This document shows positions 23,482 to 33,180 of a DNA stretch of 64,000 bases, piece after piece; position 1 is the first letter of the stretch; every line of letters starts with the position of its first letter. Position numbers and translations under genes: made by a program. The notes under the pieces are model-generated. The model saw only the letters and a list, made by a program, of their open reading frames with translations. It was not told the origin of the DNA and ran no database searches. Origin of the DNA: Candidatus Eremiobacterota bacterium (lineage in GTDB: Bacteria; Vulcanimicrobiota; Vulcanimicrobiia; Vulcanimicrobiales; Vulcanimicrobiaceae); contig JAFAYE010000001.1 in the NCBI GenBank assembly GCA_019240525.1, forward strand, positions 221,300 through 285,299. Reading direction: 5' to 3'.

Positions 23482-24345
23482 ATGAACGTTCGTCGCACTA
23501 CGTTTCTTATCGCGATGATCTTAGCAGTCGGTACCGGCTGGCTGACGTTAACCTATCTTTCCTCGCTTCGGCCGGTCGGCACCGCGCAGCGCCCCGTTTT
23601 GATCACAACTCAAGAGATTTCGGCTCGCGAGCGCATCAGCGAAGGAATGTTCAGCAAAGAGATGCGCCCGGCCGACACGTTGCAACCCGACGCCGTCGCC
23701 GACCCGAGCCAAGCCGTCGGCTCGCTCGCGCTCATCACGATTCCCGCCGGATCCCAGTTGACCGCGTCATCGATTGGAACGAACGTTTCGCTGGCATTGC
23801 CGGTGCGCCTCGAACCCGGAATGCGCGCGGTCAGTATTCCCGTCGACCGCGTCAAGGATGTTTCGGGCCTCGTTCAACCGGGTGACCGCGTTGACGTCAT
23901 TGCCATCCCGCCTTCGCGCAACAATGGTCCGCCGCCGCACGCAGTGACGATTTTCCGCGGCATACGCGTGCTCTCCGTCGGCGCGGCGCTCGAAAATCCG
24001 TCGGCGACGCCATCGCCGCAGGAGCAAGAAGCAACGACGGTCACCCTCGAAGTGACGCCGCACCAAGCCGACATGCTGGCGTGGGCCGATAGCAATACGA
24101 CGCTTCGGCTGGCGTTGCGCTCGCCGCGCGAAGCAATCCACACCGAACAAGCGGAAGATCTCACCTTCGAAATGGCGCCGCCGATGTCGCCGCCGGCGCC
24201 GCCGCCCGCTTTGCCGCCCGCCCCGATGGTTGCGATCGCCGCGACCCCGGCGCCGCGCATGCCGGCGGCGGCGACCGCACTCACCACGCCCGTCGAGTTA
24301 ATCGTCGGCGACCAGATTGTAGATCCCGGCAGTTCGAGCCGATGA
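23482..24345 (+). CDS. cpaB: Flp pilus assembly protein CpaB/RcpC
   Basis: A 287-aa protein with one N-terminal membrane helix (FLIAMILAVGTGWLTLTYL), a SAF domain (residues about 40-100, TQEISARERISEGMF), and the CpaB region with MRAVSIPVDRVKDVSGLVQPGDRVDVI near 115-140. A Pro-rich linker (PPMSPPAPPPALPP) precedes the C-terminus. CpaB spans the periplasm and links to the secretin. Stop overlaps the next gene's ATG (ATGA). Confidence 0.92.
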   Translation: MNVRRTTFLIAMILAVGTGWLTLTYLSSLRPVGTAQRPVLITTQEISARERISEGMFSKEMRPADTLQPDAVADPSQAVGSLALITIPAGSQLTASSIGTNVSLALPVRLEPGMRAVSIPVDRVKDVSGLVQPGDRVDVIAIPPSRNNGPPPHAVTIFRGIRVLSVGAALENPSATPSPQEQEATTVTLEVTPHQADMLAWADSNTTLRLALRSPREAIHTEQAEDLTFEMAPPMSPPAPPPALPPAPMVAIAATPAPRMPAAATALTTPVELIVGDQIVDPGSSSR

Positions 24346-26408
24346 ACGGCTCGCTCGTCGCGCTCTTCATCGGTTCGAAAGGGGGCGCCGGCGCGACGAC
24401 GCTCTGTTCGGAGCTGGCGCGCGCGATTCGCGGAAAACGCAACGTTGCGCTCGTCGATGCCGACCTCACCGGACGCCGCAGCGTGGCGGTCCTCTTCGAG
24501 GCGGTGCGCAATCTCGACGCGCAGCGCGTCAGCTCCCCCATTTCGCAGACCGCCGTCGACGGCGTTACTCTTTTCGAGCTTACCGACCGTTACGATTCCG
24601 TTTTTACCCTTGCCGTGGAAACGGTCGAAGCGTGCGCCAACGAGGCGACGCGATTCGACGCCGTGTTGGTCGACGCACCGCAGCCGTTTTCGGCGGCAGT
24701 CCGACCGTTCGTCGTGCGCACCACGCGCTTCTTCATCGTACTCGAACCCACATTGCTCGGCGTCGCCGGAGCCCAGGCAATGCTCGCCGACTTGCAGCGC
24801 TTCGGCGTGCCGCTGAGCCGGATCGCGCTGGTAAGCAACACGCGCAACGAACATGGCGGCGGCACGCGCAGCGAGATCGAGCGGGCGCTCGGAATGAAAA
24901 TCGTCGGCGAAGTGCCGCTTGCATCGTCACGCGGCTACTCCAAAGCGATCGCCGAGCTGAGCCGCCACGTTGAATCGCTTCATTCCGAAGAAGAGATTGC
25001 GACGCTGCAACCATCGACCTCATCGCCCATGGGCGACGCGCGTGTACCGCTGCGGCGCACCACGACGATGCGAACCAACGGACATAGCTCTGCACAGGCC
25101 GACCCCCGCGACTTACGCCGCGACGCGTTTAAGCAAGAAGTTCATCAGGCGCTTCTGCGCGAGCTCGACTTTGCTTCGGCCAGCATCTCGCAGAGCGACG
25201 CCGCGAAACTCGCCGAGCTCCGTTCCAAGATCGAAAGCATTACGGCGTCGCTCGTTTCGGCCCGGCGTTTCGACGGATCGGCCGAAGAGGTGGCGGAACT
25301 CCGTCAAGAGATCGTTGACGAAGCCCTCGGTCTCGGCCCGCTCGAAAGCCTCATGAAAGATCCCGACGTGTCGGAAATTATGGTCAACGGCTTCGATAAA
25401 ATTTACGTGGAGCGGCACGGCGTCATCGAGCGCACCCCCAAACGCTTCAGCGAAGAACGCCAGCTCCGGCTGATCATCGAACGGATCATTACGCCGCTCG
25501 GCCGGCGAATCGACGAGTCGTCGCCGATGGTCGACGCGCGCTTATCGGACGGATCTCGCGTGAACGCGATCATCGAGCCGGTCGCGATCGACGGCACGAC
25601 CTTGACGATTCGCCGGTTTGGACAACGCCGGCTGACCGCCGAAGATCTCATCAACATTGGCGCCGCCCCCCGGGCCGTCATCGATTTTCTCAGCGCCGCG
25701 GTGCAAGCCCGGCTCAACTGCGTGGTCAGCGGCGGCACCGGCTCGGGTAAAACGACCTTTCTCAACGTGCTTTCGTCGTTTTTGCCCGAGCGCGAGCGAA
25801 TCGTGACGATCGAAGATGCCGCTGAGCTCTTATTAAATCAGCCGCACGTCGTTCGGCTTGAATCGCGTCCGCCCAACGTCGAGGGGAGCGGTGAAATCCG
25901 CATTCGCGATCTCTTCCGCAACGCGCTGCGTATGCGGCCCGACCGGATTATTATCGGTGAGTGCCGCGGTGCCGAAGCGCTCGACATGCTCCAAGCCATG
26001 AACACCGGCCACGACGGCTCGCTCACGACGATTCATGCGAACAGCCAACGCGACGCGCTCTCCCGCATCGAGACGATGGTGTTGATGGCCGGCTTTGACT
26101 TGCCGGTGCGCGCCATTCGCGAGCAGATCGCCAGCGCACTGGATCTAGTCGTCCATACGGCTCGCCTTCGCGATGGCTCCCGAAAAGTTATCGGCGTGAG
26201 CGAAGTCGTCGGCATGGAAGGCGAGATCGTGACGATGCAGGAGATCATTCGATTCGCGCAGCGTGGCGTTGACAAAGAGGACCACGTTCTCGGAGACTTT
26301 TGTTACAGTGGCGTGCAGCCCGTCTGCCTGAAGCGTTTCCAAGAATACGGCATCGCCTACGATGCGCGTGAGTTGAGCCAGCTTTCTTCGATCGGGGCGC
26401 TATGGTAA
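24342..26408 (+). CDS. cpaEF: TadZ-TadA (CpaE-CpaF) fusion: localisation ATPase joined to pilus motor ATPase
   Basis: One 688-aa frame holds two proteins normally separate. Residues 1-230 are a MinD/ParA-like TadZ domain: deviant Walker [10 protein letters not shown] at 13-21, [12 protein letters not shown], and [10 protein letters not shown]. No receiver domain precedes it. A linker rich in Arg/Thr (about 230-255) leads to the TadA/CpaF type II/IV secretion ATPase: [21 protein letters not shown], Walker A GGTGSGKT at 464-471, [22 protein letters not shown] with Walker B, and [14 protein letters not shown]. TadA drives pilus extension at the inner membrane while TadZ places the machine at the pole. 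The reading frame is open across the junction with no internal start of note. Overlaps cpaB and tadB. Confidence 0.93.
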   Translation: MNGSLVALFIGSKGGAGATTLCSELARAIRGKRNVALVDADLTGRRSVAVLFEAVRNLDAQRVSSPISQTAVDGVTLFELTDRYDSVFTLAVETVEACANEATRFDAVLVDAPQPFSAAVRPFVVRTTRFFIVLEPTLLGVAGAQAMLADLQRFGVPLSRIALVSNTRNEHGGGTRSEIERALGMKIVGEVPLASSRGYSKAIAELSRHVESLHSEEEIATLQPSTSSPMGDARVPLRRTTTMRTNGHSSAQADPRDLRRDAFKQEVHQALLRELDFASASISQSDAAKLAELRSKIESITASLVSARRFDGSAEEVAELRQEIVDEALGLGPLESLMKDPDVSEIMVNGFDKIYVERHGVIERTPKRFSEERQLRLIIERIITPLGRRIDESSPMVDARLSDGSRVNAIIEPVAIDGTTLTIRRFGQRRLTAEDLINIGAAPRAVIDFLSAAVQARLNCVVSGGTGSGKTTFLNVLSSFLPERERIVTIEDAAELLLNQPHVVRLESRPPNVEGSGEIRIRDLFRNALRMRPDRIIIGECRGAEALDMLQAMNTGHDGSLTTIHANSQRDALSRIETMVLMAGFDLPVRAIREQIASALDLVVHTARLRDGSRKVIGVSEVVGMEGEIVTMQEIIRFAQRGVDKEDHVLGDFCYSGVQPVCLKRFQEYGIAYDARELSQLSSIGALW

Positions 26409-27265
26409 CGGCGTTCGTTCCATTGGCCATCTTTGCGGGAGTCTCCGCGACGGCGTTCTTCACGTTCTTTTCGTTTTGGGGCTCCGTCAATCAGCGCGCC
26501 ACGGCGCGCGTGCAGAGTCTGGCGGAACGACTGGATCGCGCCGGCGTCACGGTCGGGTCGCAGGAGCTCGTGCTGACGCTCGTTGCCGGTGTCACGATCG
26601 TCTGGATTTCGCTACTCTTGATGTTGCATACGGCGCCTCTGACGTCGATCGTGTTGCTGCCAATCGTGGCGGGCACCGCGACGTTTGGCTTCTACGGTTT
26701 TATCCAGTTTCGCATTGCCCGGCGCCTTGGCGCGTTCATCAACCAGCTCGAGCCCGCGACTCGCCTGATCGCCGGCGGTTTGCGGGTGGGCCTGGGCGTA
26801 CGCCAGTCGATGGCGGTCGTCATCGACGAGCTCTCGGAGCCGGCCCGGCACGAGTTTCGCCGCGTCATCGGCCACACCAATCTGGGAGCGAGCATTTTCG
26901 ATGCCGTCGATCACTTGGCGACGCGTATGCCGAGTCACGAAGCGTTGATGCTGGCGCGCGTCTTTCGCGTTCAATCCGAGACCGGCGGCGACCTCGCCCG
27001 CATCCTGGATCAACTAGCAGATACGATTAAAGACCGGCGGCAGGTGGGACGAAAGATTTCGTCGCTCACCGCTGAAGGCCGGATGAGCGCCTACGTGCTG
27101 ATGGCGATACCGCTGGCGCTCGGGCTATTCATCGTGACCACACAAGAAAACATGAGCACGGCGCTGCTCCACACGATGATCGGCCACATCGTAATTTTGA
27201 TCGTCCTCGCGCTCGAAGTCTTGGCGTATCTCTGGCTCAAAGCGCTCTTACGGATGGATGTATAG
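26402..27265 (+). CDS. tadB: Flp pilus inner-membrane platform protein TadB
   Basis: A 287-aa T2SSF-domain membrane protein. Two or three N-terminal helices precede the cytoplasmic platform domain with LEPATRLIAGGLRVGLGVRQSM, FRRVIGHTNLGASIFDAVDHLATRM and LARVFRVQSETGGDLARILDQLADTI, and a helix pair closes the C-terminus. TadB and TadC form the base that the TadA ATPase pushes on. Starts seven bases inside the fusion ATPase gene and its TAG shares one base with the GTG of tadC. Confidence 0.92.
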   Translation: MVTAFVPLAIFAGVSATAFFTFFSFWGSVNQRATARVQSLAERLDRAGVTVGSQELVLTLVAGVTIVWISLLLMLHTAPLTSIVLLPIVAGTATFGFYGFIQFRIARRLGAFINQLEPATRLIAGGLRVGLGVRQSMAVVIDELSEPARHEFRRVIGHTNLGASIFDAVDHLATRMPSHEALMLARVFRVQSETGGDLARILDQLADTIKDRRQVGRKISSLTAEGRMSAYVLMAIPLALGLFIVTTQENMSTALLHTMIGHIVILIVLALEVLAYLWLKALLRMDV

Positions 27266-28149
27266 TGCACTCGCTTATCGGAACCGCGTTCGGCTATCTG
27301 ATCGCCATGCTCGCCGGAGCGGCAGCCTTCTTCTTGACGTTCTCAATCATTCCGACGAAGAGTCCGCTCGCGGAACAACTCGAAGAGCTCAAGGCGCGCG
27401 ACCCTTTGAAACGCGACGAGGAGCGACTCTCGCTGATCGAACACGTTGTTTCCGGCGAGCGCCGCGCCGCGCTGGCCCGGCGTCTGGCCGAGGCCGGCTG
27501 GTACACGACCACGCCGGCAAAGTTTGGATTGCGCGTGGCCGGCGGTCTCTGTTTCGGAGTCGTCCTCGCGCTGCTCTGCTGGAAGTTTTTCGACCTGGGC
27601 AGCGGCTGGCTCATACCACTTTTGGGCGGCATGGGTTTTTGCGGCGCTTACGCGCCCTTCTTCTCGCTCAATCGGGCAGCGGATAAACGCAAAGCCGGCA
27701 TTCAAAAGAGTCTGCCGGAGTTTTTAGACATGGTCGCGTCGACCGTTCAAGCCGGTCTCGCCCTAAACTCGGCACTCGGCTATGCGGTGGAGGCCGTGCC
27801 CGGGCCGCTCGGTGATGAGGTCAAGGAAGCCCTCTCGCAAATTCGGCTGGGGAGAGCGCGCGCCGACGCCTTGCGCGCCGTGGGAGAACGCACGAATCAG
27901 CCCGCGTTGCGTAATGCGCTTCGGGTGATGATTCAAGCCGAGCGCCTCGGCGCCAACATTGCAAAGATGTTGAACGATTTAGCTGCCGATGCGCGCCACC
28001 AGCGCTTGATGCTCGTCGAAGAACTCGCTGCGAAGTTGCCGGTAAAGATGGTCTTCCCGATGGTCTTCTTCATGATTCCGGCGATCGTAACGATCATCTT
28101 CGGTGCAGTAGCGGCCAACTATTTCGCAGGTACAGCGGCAAACCCATGA
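27265..28149 (+). CDS. tadC: Flp pilus inner-membrane platform protein TadC
   Basis: A 294-aa T2SSF-domain protein. The cytoplasmic domain has QKSLPEFLDMVASTVQAGL and VMIQAERLGANIAKMLNDLAAD, and the C-terminus is KLPVKMVFPMVFFMIPAIV, all typical of TadC. It pairs with TadB. Start is GTG 27265 (one base shared with the tadB stop); the stop overlaps the next gene (ATGA). Confidence 0.92.
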   Translation: MHSLIGTAFGYLIAMLAGAAAFFLTFSIIPTKSPLAEQLEELKARDPLKRDEERLSLIEHVVSGERRAALARRLAEAGWYTTTPAKFGLRVAGGLCFGVVLALLCWKFFDLGSGWLIPLLGGMGFCGAYAPFFSLNRAADKRKAGIQKSLPEFLDMVASTVQAGLALNSALGYAVEAVPGPLGDEVKEALSQIRLGRARADALRAVGERTNQPALRNALRVMIQAERLGANIAKMLNDLAADARHQRLMLVEELAAKLPVKMVFPMVFFMIPAIVTIIFGAVAANYFAGTAANP

Positions 28150-28754
28150 TCGTCACGGCGGCCGCCGCCATTTTTTTTGGCGCGCTCGCGATCATGGGCG
28201 CGCTCGCCGGCCGCGCCATCTGCGCGGGCGTCGAACCGGCCGCTGACGGGCCCGCCACGGGGACGCCTCCGTACGCCGTGCTCGTTGTCGGCAGTGCGCT
28301 CATCGGTGGATTTTTGCTGGCGGCCAAGTTCACGCCGCTTGAAATCGGCATCGCGGCCATCGTGCTCTTCGCTTTGGTGGCGTGCTGGTGTACCGACGTC
28401 ATTTGCGGGATGGTTCCCGATGCGTTCACCTTGGTTCCGCTGGCTGCGTTGCTGCTCTTCTCCTTCGCTCAGCACGACTGGTGGATCGCGTTCTCGGCAG
28501 CGATTGCGTTCGCCCCCTTCGCCGTTGCAGCGTTGTTCACGCGCGGTTACGGCATGGGCTGGGGTGACGCCAAACTGGTCGCACTCTGCGGTGCCGCCTT
28601 GGGCGCGCCGGTTGCGGCCATGGCGCTCGCCGTCGCTTGCGCGGCGGCGGTGGTCGGCTACCGCCTGGCGGGGGCGGCACGATCGCCAATCGCCTTCGCA
28701 CCGTACATAGCGGCGGCGACCGCGGTCGCGTTACCACTCGGACTCGCGCACTGA
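28146..28754 (+). CDS. Second A24 prepilin peptidase in the Tad arm
   Basis: A 202-aa multi-pass membrane protein with both catalytic motifs of A24 peptidases: CTDVICGMVPD (Asp84) and GMGWGDAKLV (Asp141). It is more like the C-terminal peptidase part of PilD/TadV than like the CpaA at 22962, from which it is strongly diverged. There is no N-methylase domain with CxxC motifs. A second peptidase in one Tad locus may divide labour between Flp pilins and the TadE/TadG-like proteins; this is inference. Confidence 0.87.
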   Translation: MIVTAAAAIFFGALAIMGALAGRAICAGVEPAADGPATGTPPYAVLVVGSALIGGFLLAAKFTPLEIGIAAIVLFALVACWCTDVICGMVPDAFTLVPLAALLLFSFAQHDWWIAFSAAIAFAPFAVAALFTRGYGMGWGDAKLVALCGAALGAPVAAMALAVACAAAVVGYRLAGAARSPIAFAPYIAAATAVALPLGLAH

Positions 28755-28762
28755 CCGTTGCG

Positions 28763-31105
28763 ATGGCCAGGATCGCCGCGCTGACCGTCATTCTCCTGAG
28801 CGGCGCGCTGAGCACGATTTGGGTCTTTCGCGTTCCGATTTTTCAAGCGCCCGACGAGCCGGCGCATTTCGACTACGCGATCTCGCTCGCGAGCGCCGGC
28901 CGGCTCATCGGCTTGGGCGACGGTAAACCGGCGTGGATTGTCAGTCCGTACACGAAATATCTCATGCGCGCTTCCGATTTCGATCGCATCGTCTGGCGAA
29001 CGTCGATGCACGTCGCGCCCGATTACGGCACGCGGGCGTATTTCGCTCGCGCCGATGCGGCGGCGCCCAATGTGCGATCGTACGAATCGCCCAAAGGACG
29101 AATCAGCTACATTACCGCGCTCTATCCGTTCGGGTTCTATGGCCTCGAAGCGATTTGGATGCGCACCGTCGCGGCTTTGACCGGGTCGTTGACGGCAGTC
29201 TTCTTCTCGGCGCGAATACTCTGCGTTCTGCTAACGACGATCGGGCTCTATTTCAACTATCGCACCGCAATCAATCTCGGAGTTCCGCGGTGGACCAGCG
29301 TCGCGCTGACCGGCGCGATCGGTTTCTTTCCGCTGACCTCGTTCGTTGCATCGTACGTGCAGCCCGACAATCTCTCGTACGCACTGGTTTCGGCTGCGCT
29401 CTTCTTCACGACCGAACTCGGTCGCAGGGCTCGACTCTCCATTGTCACCGTGCTCGGTCTAGTGCTTGGCCTGCTCGCGGTGACGAAGGTTCAATTCTTC
29501 TTGAGCGCCGCGTTGCCGATCGCACTCTTCGTCCTGGTCCGACTGAAGCGGCTTGCGACGAATCTACGACAGCGCGTCCTTCTCTTTTCGCTCCTGCTGG
29601 CGCCGTCCGTTATTCTGCGGGTGGTACAGCACTCGATGGTCGACCGTGCCGGCGCGGCACTCGGCGCGGCAGCCCCGACGACGGTGAACCTCGAGTATTT
29701 CCGCAACGTCATGACCGGCGGTTTCGCGGCCACCTTAGGATACGCCGCATCCGAAACATTGCGCGCGCTCACCGACTTCCTTATTACCGGCGGCTCGGCC
29801 GCAACGTTCTGGCAGACGATCGGCTGGGTCGATACTCCGATCGTGATCGTCAATCCCGGCGTGGAGTTTTGGCTGCGCGCGGCCATCGGGCTGATCGGGC
29901 TCGCGGTCCTCGTTACGATCTGCGTGCGTCTGGCTCGAAACGGCGTCGCGCTACTCGCGCTGAGCTGGCGGGGCTACGCGCGATCGGCAATGCGCATCGC
30001 AACCGCCGATCCCGTGCTGAACAGCTACTTGTGCTTTGCCGCGCTCATGCTTGTCCTCTACGTCCTCTCGCACAACGTTTTTGGCGCAGAAGGCCGCCAC
30101 TGGTATCCGTACATTTTCCCGACGATGCTCTGCTTCGTTTGGTACGCGCCGCGCGCGTTGCGCAAGCGCCACCTTCGCATGAGCGCCGCGCTCGCGTGCG
30201 TTTTGCTGGCCTATTCACTCGTTGCGGCGGGCTACGCCCTGGCCGATCTCAACGCCCGTTACTACGGTCCGCAAACGGCGCGGTACGTGACGACCCTGCC
30301 CGAGCCATCGCGCGTTTCTGCAGATCCCGACGGAATTCTCTGGCCGATCCTCAGCGCCGATTATCACGTGAGCGACGGTTCGCCGCAGTTTGCTTATGTG
30401 CGCGGCTCAAGGCTGCTCGCCGACGGCTCGGCTCTGATGTTGGGGCTGAAAACCGTACCGTCGACGGTCGCGGTCGTGGTTGACTCGCGGATGCCCATGC
30501 CCGTCCTGGCCAACCAGTATCTCTATCCAATTGCCGAGGCGACGCACAGTTTGGCCTCCGGCTACAGCGGGTTTTACGCGCCGATTGACACGACGAACTT
30601 GAGCGAAGGCGCGCACAGCGTCCGAGCATACGCACTTATTCCAAATCAGCAACGATACGCGATCGTTCCGCCGACGCGCCTTTTCTTCATCACCGGGGAC
30701 GCCGGCAGATTCTCCCACGCCACGCTCCGTCAACTTCTCACCGCACGCTCCGTGCCGGGAAGCCTGAGAAACGACGGCAAGTGCCGCGGCGACGTCGCGC
30801 TCGTGGCCGGCCGGCTGGCGCGCCCGTCACCGCGCGTCTCGGCGATCTGGATTCTCGCCCAAGACCGGCCCTTTCCGGCGCGATATCGCCGATCCGACGG
30901 CTCGTTTACGGCAACGATTCCAAGCTCCGGCTTGAGCGGGGGCGTCGCGCGAATAACCGCATTTGCCATGCTCTCAGATTCGCTCAATTCACTTCGAATA
31001 GCTCAAAGCGCCGTTCTAGCTATCAACGAGTCCGATCGAGAGGCGCATGTTCTGCCACAGCGTCCGGCCGAATGCGACGATCCGTTGGCGGAGATGGCAC
31101 AATGA
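28763..31105 (+). CDS. DUF2142-family membrane protein, probable GT-C glycosyltransferase
   Basis: A 780-aa protein with about eleven membrane helices and a long exported C-terminal domain. The motif FQAPDEPAHFDYAI after the first helix is the DUF2142 signature, the acidic pair serving as the GT-C catalytic loop. LVMHVAPDYG and NNPFGAEGRHWYP-like segments follow (as seen: VFGAEGRHWYPY). The last 250 residues are beta-rich and extracytoplasmic. I chose ATG 28763; the frame is open further upstream, over the peptidase gene. DUF2142 proteins usually act in cell-surface polysaccharide assembly. It overlaps the next gene by four bases. Confidence 0.82.
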   Translation: MARIAALTVILLSGALSTIWVFRVPIFQAPDEPAHFDYAISLASAGRLIGLGDGKPAWIVSPYTKYLMRASDFDRIVWRTSMHVAPDYGTRAYFARADAAAPNVRSYESPKGRISYITALYPFGFYGLEAIWMRTVAALTGSLTAVFFSARILCVLLTTIGLYFNYRTAINLGVPRWTSVALTGAIGFFPLTSFVASYVQPDNLSYALVSAALFFTTELGRRARLSIVTVLGLVLGLLAVTKVQFFLSAALPIALFVLVRLKRLATNLRQRVLLFSLLLAPSVILRVVQHSMVDRAGAALGAAAPTTVNLEYFRNVMTGGFAATLGYAASETLRALTDFLITGGSAATFWQTIGWVDTPIVIVNPGVEFWLRAAIGLIGLAVLVTICVRLARNGVALLALSWRGYARSAMRIATADPVLNSYLCFAALMLVLYVLSHNVFGAEGRHWYPYIFPTMLCFVWYAPRALRKRHLRMSAALACVLLAYSLVAAGYALADLNARYYGPQTARYVTTLPEPSRVSADPDGILWPILSADYHVSDGSPQFAYVRGSRLLADGSALMLGLKTVPSTVAVVVDSRMPMPVLANQYLYPIAEATHSLASGYSGFYAPIDTTNLSEGAHSVRAYALIPNQQRYAIVPPTRLFFITGDAGRFSHATLRQLLTARSVPGSLRNDGKCRGDVALVAGRLARPSPRVSAIWILAQDRPFPARYRRSDGSFTATIPSSGLSGGVARITAFAMLSDSLNSLRIAQSAVLAINESDREAHVLPQRPAECDDPLAEMAQ

Positions 31106-31683
31106 AGCGGCCGGGTTTCTTGCGCGCGCTTGCGGGGGCCGCGCTCGCCGGGATGTCGCCTCGTGCTATCGCCGCCGCCGTGCCACGGAATAAATCCCGA
31201 ATGTTGTGGCTTCGCCATCAAGATGGCGACGAGGTCGTCGCACCATTCTGCGTTGACGGCCGAACCGTCTATCTTCCCGGCTACCAACGGATCTGCTGGC
31301 TATTGCGCGATCGACACGTGGACAGCTCGCAGGGATACGTTCGCTTTGACATCGTCGAAATCGAAGTGCTGTGGGAAGTCCAGCACGCGCTGGCGTTGCT
31401 CGGGGTGCTCAAACCACTGGTGATTACCAGCGGCTATCGCACCTTGCAGACAAATGAGGCGACCGAAGGCGCGGCTCGCAACAGCATGCATCTCTATGCA
31501 AAAGCCGCCGATATGTATGTGGACGGCGTTTCGACGCGCGACCTCTTCGACGTTTGCTGGTCGCGAGCGCTCGCCGGCGGCATGGGATACTACGACGATC
31601 ACGTCCACGTCGATTCTGGGACGCGGCGATGGTGGGTCGGCGAGGTCCCGATTCCGTCCTTCGAACCAAGCGAGCAAGGGTAG
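31102..31683 (+). CDS. YcbK/DUF882-like M15-type peptidase, exported
   Basis: A 193-aa protein with an N-terminal hydrophobic leader (ending near RAIAAAV) and a DUF882 peptidase fold related to D,D-carboxypeptidases. The zinc-site pattern is present: ITSGYRTLQTNE, then His130-x6-Asp137 (HLYAKAAD) and HVHVD (His167, His169). It probably trims peptidoglycan peptides in the periplasm. ATG 31102 overlaps the DUF2142 gene stop. Peptidoglycan opening near a pilus or glycan export locus would make sense, though that link is inference. Confidence 0.85.
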   Translation: MKRPGFLRALAGAALAGMSPRAIAAAVPRNKSRMLWLRHQDGDEVVAPFCVDGRTVYLPGYQRICWLLRDRHVDSSQGYVRFDIVEIEVLWEVQHALALLGVLKPLVITSGYRTLQTNEATEGAARNSMHLYAKAADMYVDGVSTRDLFDVCWSRALAGGMGYYDDHVHVDSGTRRWWVGEVPIPSFEPSEQG

Positions 31684-31746
31684 GCTCGCTGGGCATGCTT
31701 CGGCAGGTGTATCCGCGGGGGGTCAGTATGGGTAGAACCCGTTGTG

Positions 31747-31938
31747 ATGCAGCTGATAGCCCGCCCCCTCAACCGGTTCACGTCGCGCCTCGCTTACGGT
31801 GCGGTAGCCTATTGGGGATTGAACGTCGCCTTGGTCGCGGCCGAGGCGCGCTGGCACCTCTTGTACCGGTTAACGGTATGGGACATCGTTCAGCTCAAAT
31901 CGCTCGCATCGATCTTCGGCCCGCACGGGCAACTCTAA
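31747..31938 (+). CDS. Possible small protein of 63 aa, not recognised
   Basis: An open frame from ATG 31747 (GTG 31744 just before it) in the gap between the peptidase gene and a GT2 gene. It has a moderately hydrophobic centre (YGAVAYWGLNVALVAAEA) and a mixed C-terminus. There is no clear Shine-Dalgarno and no recognised family. It could be a small membrane protein or chance coding; without it the 280-base gap 31684-31963 would be empty. Confidence 0.33.
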   Translation: MQLIARPLNRFTSRLAYGAVAYWGLNVALVAAEARWHLLYRLTVWDIVQLKSLASIFGPHGQL

Positions 31939-31963
31939 GCCCAAGCCGCGTTTCGGGGAATCG

Positions 31964-32785
31964 ATGAACGACGCTCCGTTGAGCGTCGTGCTCCCGGTAT
32001 TCAACGGCGAGCGCTACGTCGCCAAGACGATCGATAGCATCCTCGCGCAGTCGTACGCGAACTTCGAATTCCTGATTCTCGACGATGGCTCGTACGATTG
32101 TACGCCGGCCATTTTGGCCGCCTACGCCCAACGCGACCCTCGAATCCGGCTTCTACGCCATGAGAATCGAGGCGTCGGCCTCACGCTCAACCGGGCACTC
32201 ACGGAGGCACGCGGGCGTTTTATCGGGCTCATCGGCGCCGACGACATCGCTACGCCCGACCGATTTGCCAAGCAAATCCAGTATTTGGAAGAGCATCCGC
32301 AATGCGTTTTGGTCGGCAGCTACTTACGCATCATCGATGCCGATGACCGCCCGATCGGCTTGCGGAAGTACCCCACGACCGACCGAGAGATTCGAAAACG
32401 AATGCTGCTTTACAACCCGGTCGGCGGCCCGTGTATGGCGTATCGGCGGGATGATGCCATTGCAGCCGGCGGCTACACATCGCGTTTTTGGACGTGCGAG
32501 GACTACGACTTCTTCTTACGTCTGGCCAAGCGTGGAAAGATCGCGAATCTTCCCGAACCGCTGGTTTCGTACCGTCTGCACCAAGGCGCTACGAAGGCGA
32601 CCTCGACCTTGCGGCAATTGCGCGACACGCTGGCCACGAAACGAGCCGCCTACCATGAATATGGCTACCGGCAATCGTTATCGGCGCGCGCGGTGGGAGT
32701 CGCACAGCAAGCCATGACCTATGCGCCGCCGCGCATGATCTATTGGCTCTTCGCTAAGCTCGCCGTCGGCCGCGAGCACGAATAG
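31964..32785 (+). CDS. Family 2 glycosyltransferase
   Basis: A 273-aa GT-A fold enzyme: VVLPVFNGERYVAKTIDSILAQ at the start, DDGS near residue 45, the metal-binding region LIGADDIA near 89, and GYTSRFWTCEDYDFFLRLAKRG, the pattern of GT2 enzymes that extend O-antigen-like or capsular glycans. No membrane segment. It is followed by a DUF2304 gene after 11 bases. The sugar specificity cannot be read. Confidence 0.88.
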   Translation: MNDAPLSVVLPVFNGERYVAKTIDSILAQSYANFEFLILDDGSYDCTPAILAAYAQRDPRIRLLRHENRGVGLTLNRALTEARGRFIGLIGADDIATPDRFAKQIQYLEEHPQCVLVGSYLRIIDADDRPIGLRKYPTTDREIRKRMLLYNPVGGPCMAYRRDDAIAAGGYTSRFWTCEDYDFFLRLAKRGKIANLPEPLVSYRLHQGATKATSTLRQLRDTLATKRAAYHEYGYRQSLSARAVGVAQQAMTYAPPRMIYWLFAKLAVGREHE

Positions 32786-32796
32786 AGGGAGTGCGC

Positions 32797-33180
32797 TTGG
32801 CACCAATCATCATCGTCTGCCTCATCCTCACGGCCGTCTATGCCGGCACGAAGCGGCTTTCGGGTCTGCAAAGCCTGATCGTGCTTGCGGTCACCGCGCT
32901 TGGTATTCTGCTCGTCGTCTTTCCCAACGTCTCGACGCGAATCGCCAACATCTTCGGCGTGGGTCGCGGCGCCGATTTGGTACTCTACGTGGCGCTGGTC
33001 GGCGGCCTATTCGTTGCGTCGAATTTCTATTTTCGTTTCAAGCGCCATGAGTCGGTCTTGATTGCCTTAGCGCGGCAAAGCGCGATCGACCACGCGCACG
33101 ACCCGGGCACGACGTCGCCGGCGCGATCAGCGCCTGACGGCAAGCGAACCGTAGAGCAAATCGAGAAGGATTCTCACTGA
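32797..33180 (+). CDS. DUF2304 small membrane protein
   Basis: A 127-aa protein with three hydrophobic helices (APIIIVCLILTAVYAG; LIVLAVTALGILLVVFP; LVLYVALVGGLFVASNFYFRF) and a polar tail. DUF2304 proteins are frequently found beside GT2 enzymes and are thought to assist in lipid-linked sugar handling. TTG 32797 has AGAGGGA six bases upstream and is my choice; GTG 32791 would sit directly on that site. The 3' end overlaps the converging GT2 gene by 54 bases. Confidence 0.78.
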   Translation: MAPIIIVCLILTAVYAGTKRLSGLQSLIVLAVTALGILLVVFPNVSTRIANIFGVGRGADLVLYVALVGGLFVASNFYFRFKRHESVLIALARQSAIDHAHDPGTTSPARSAPDGKRTVEQIEKDSH

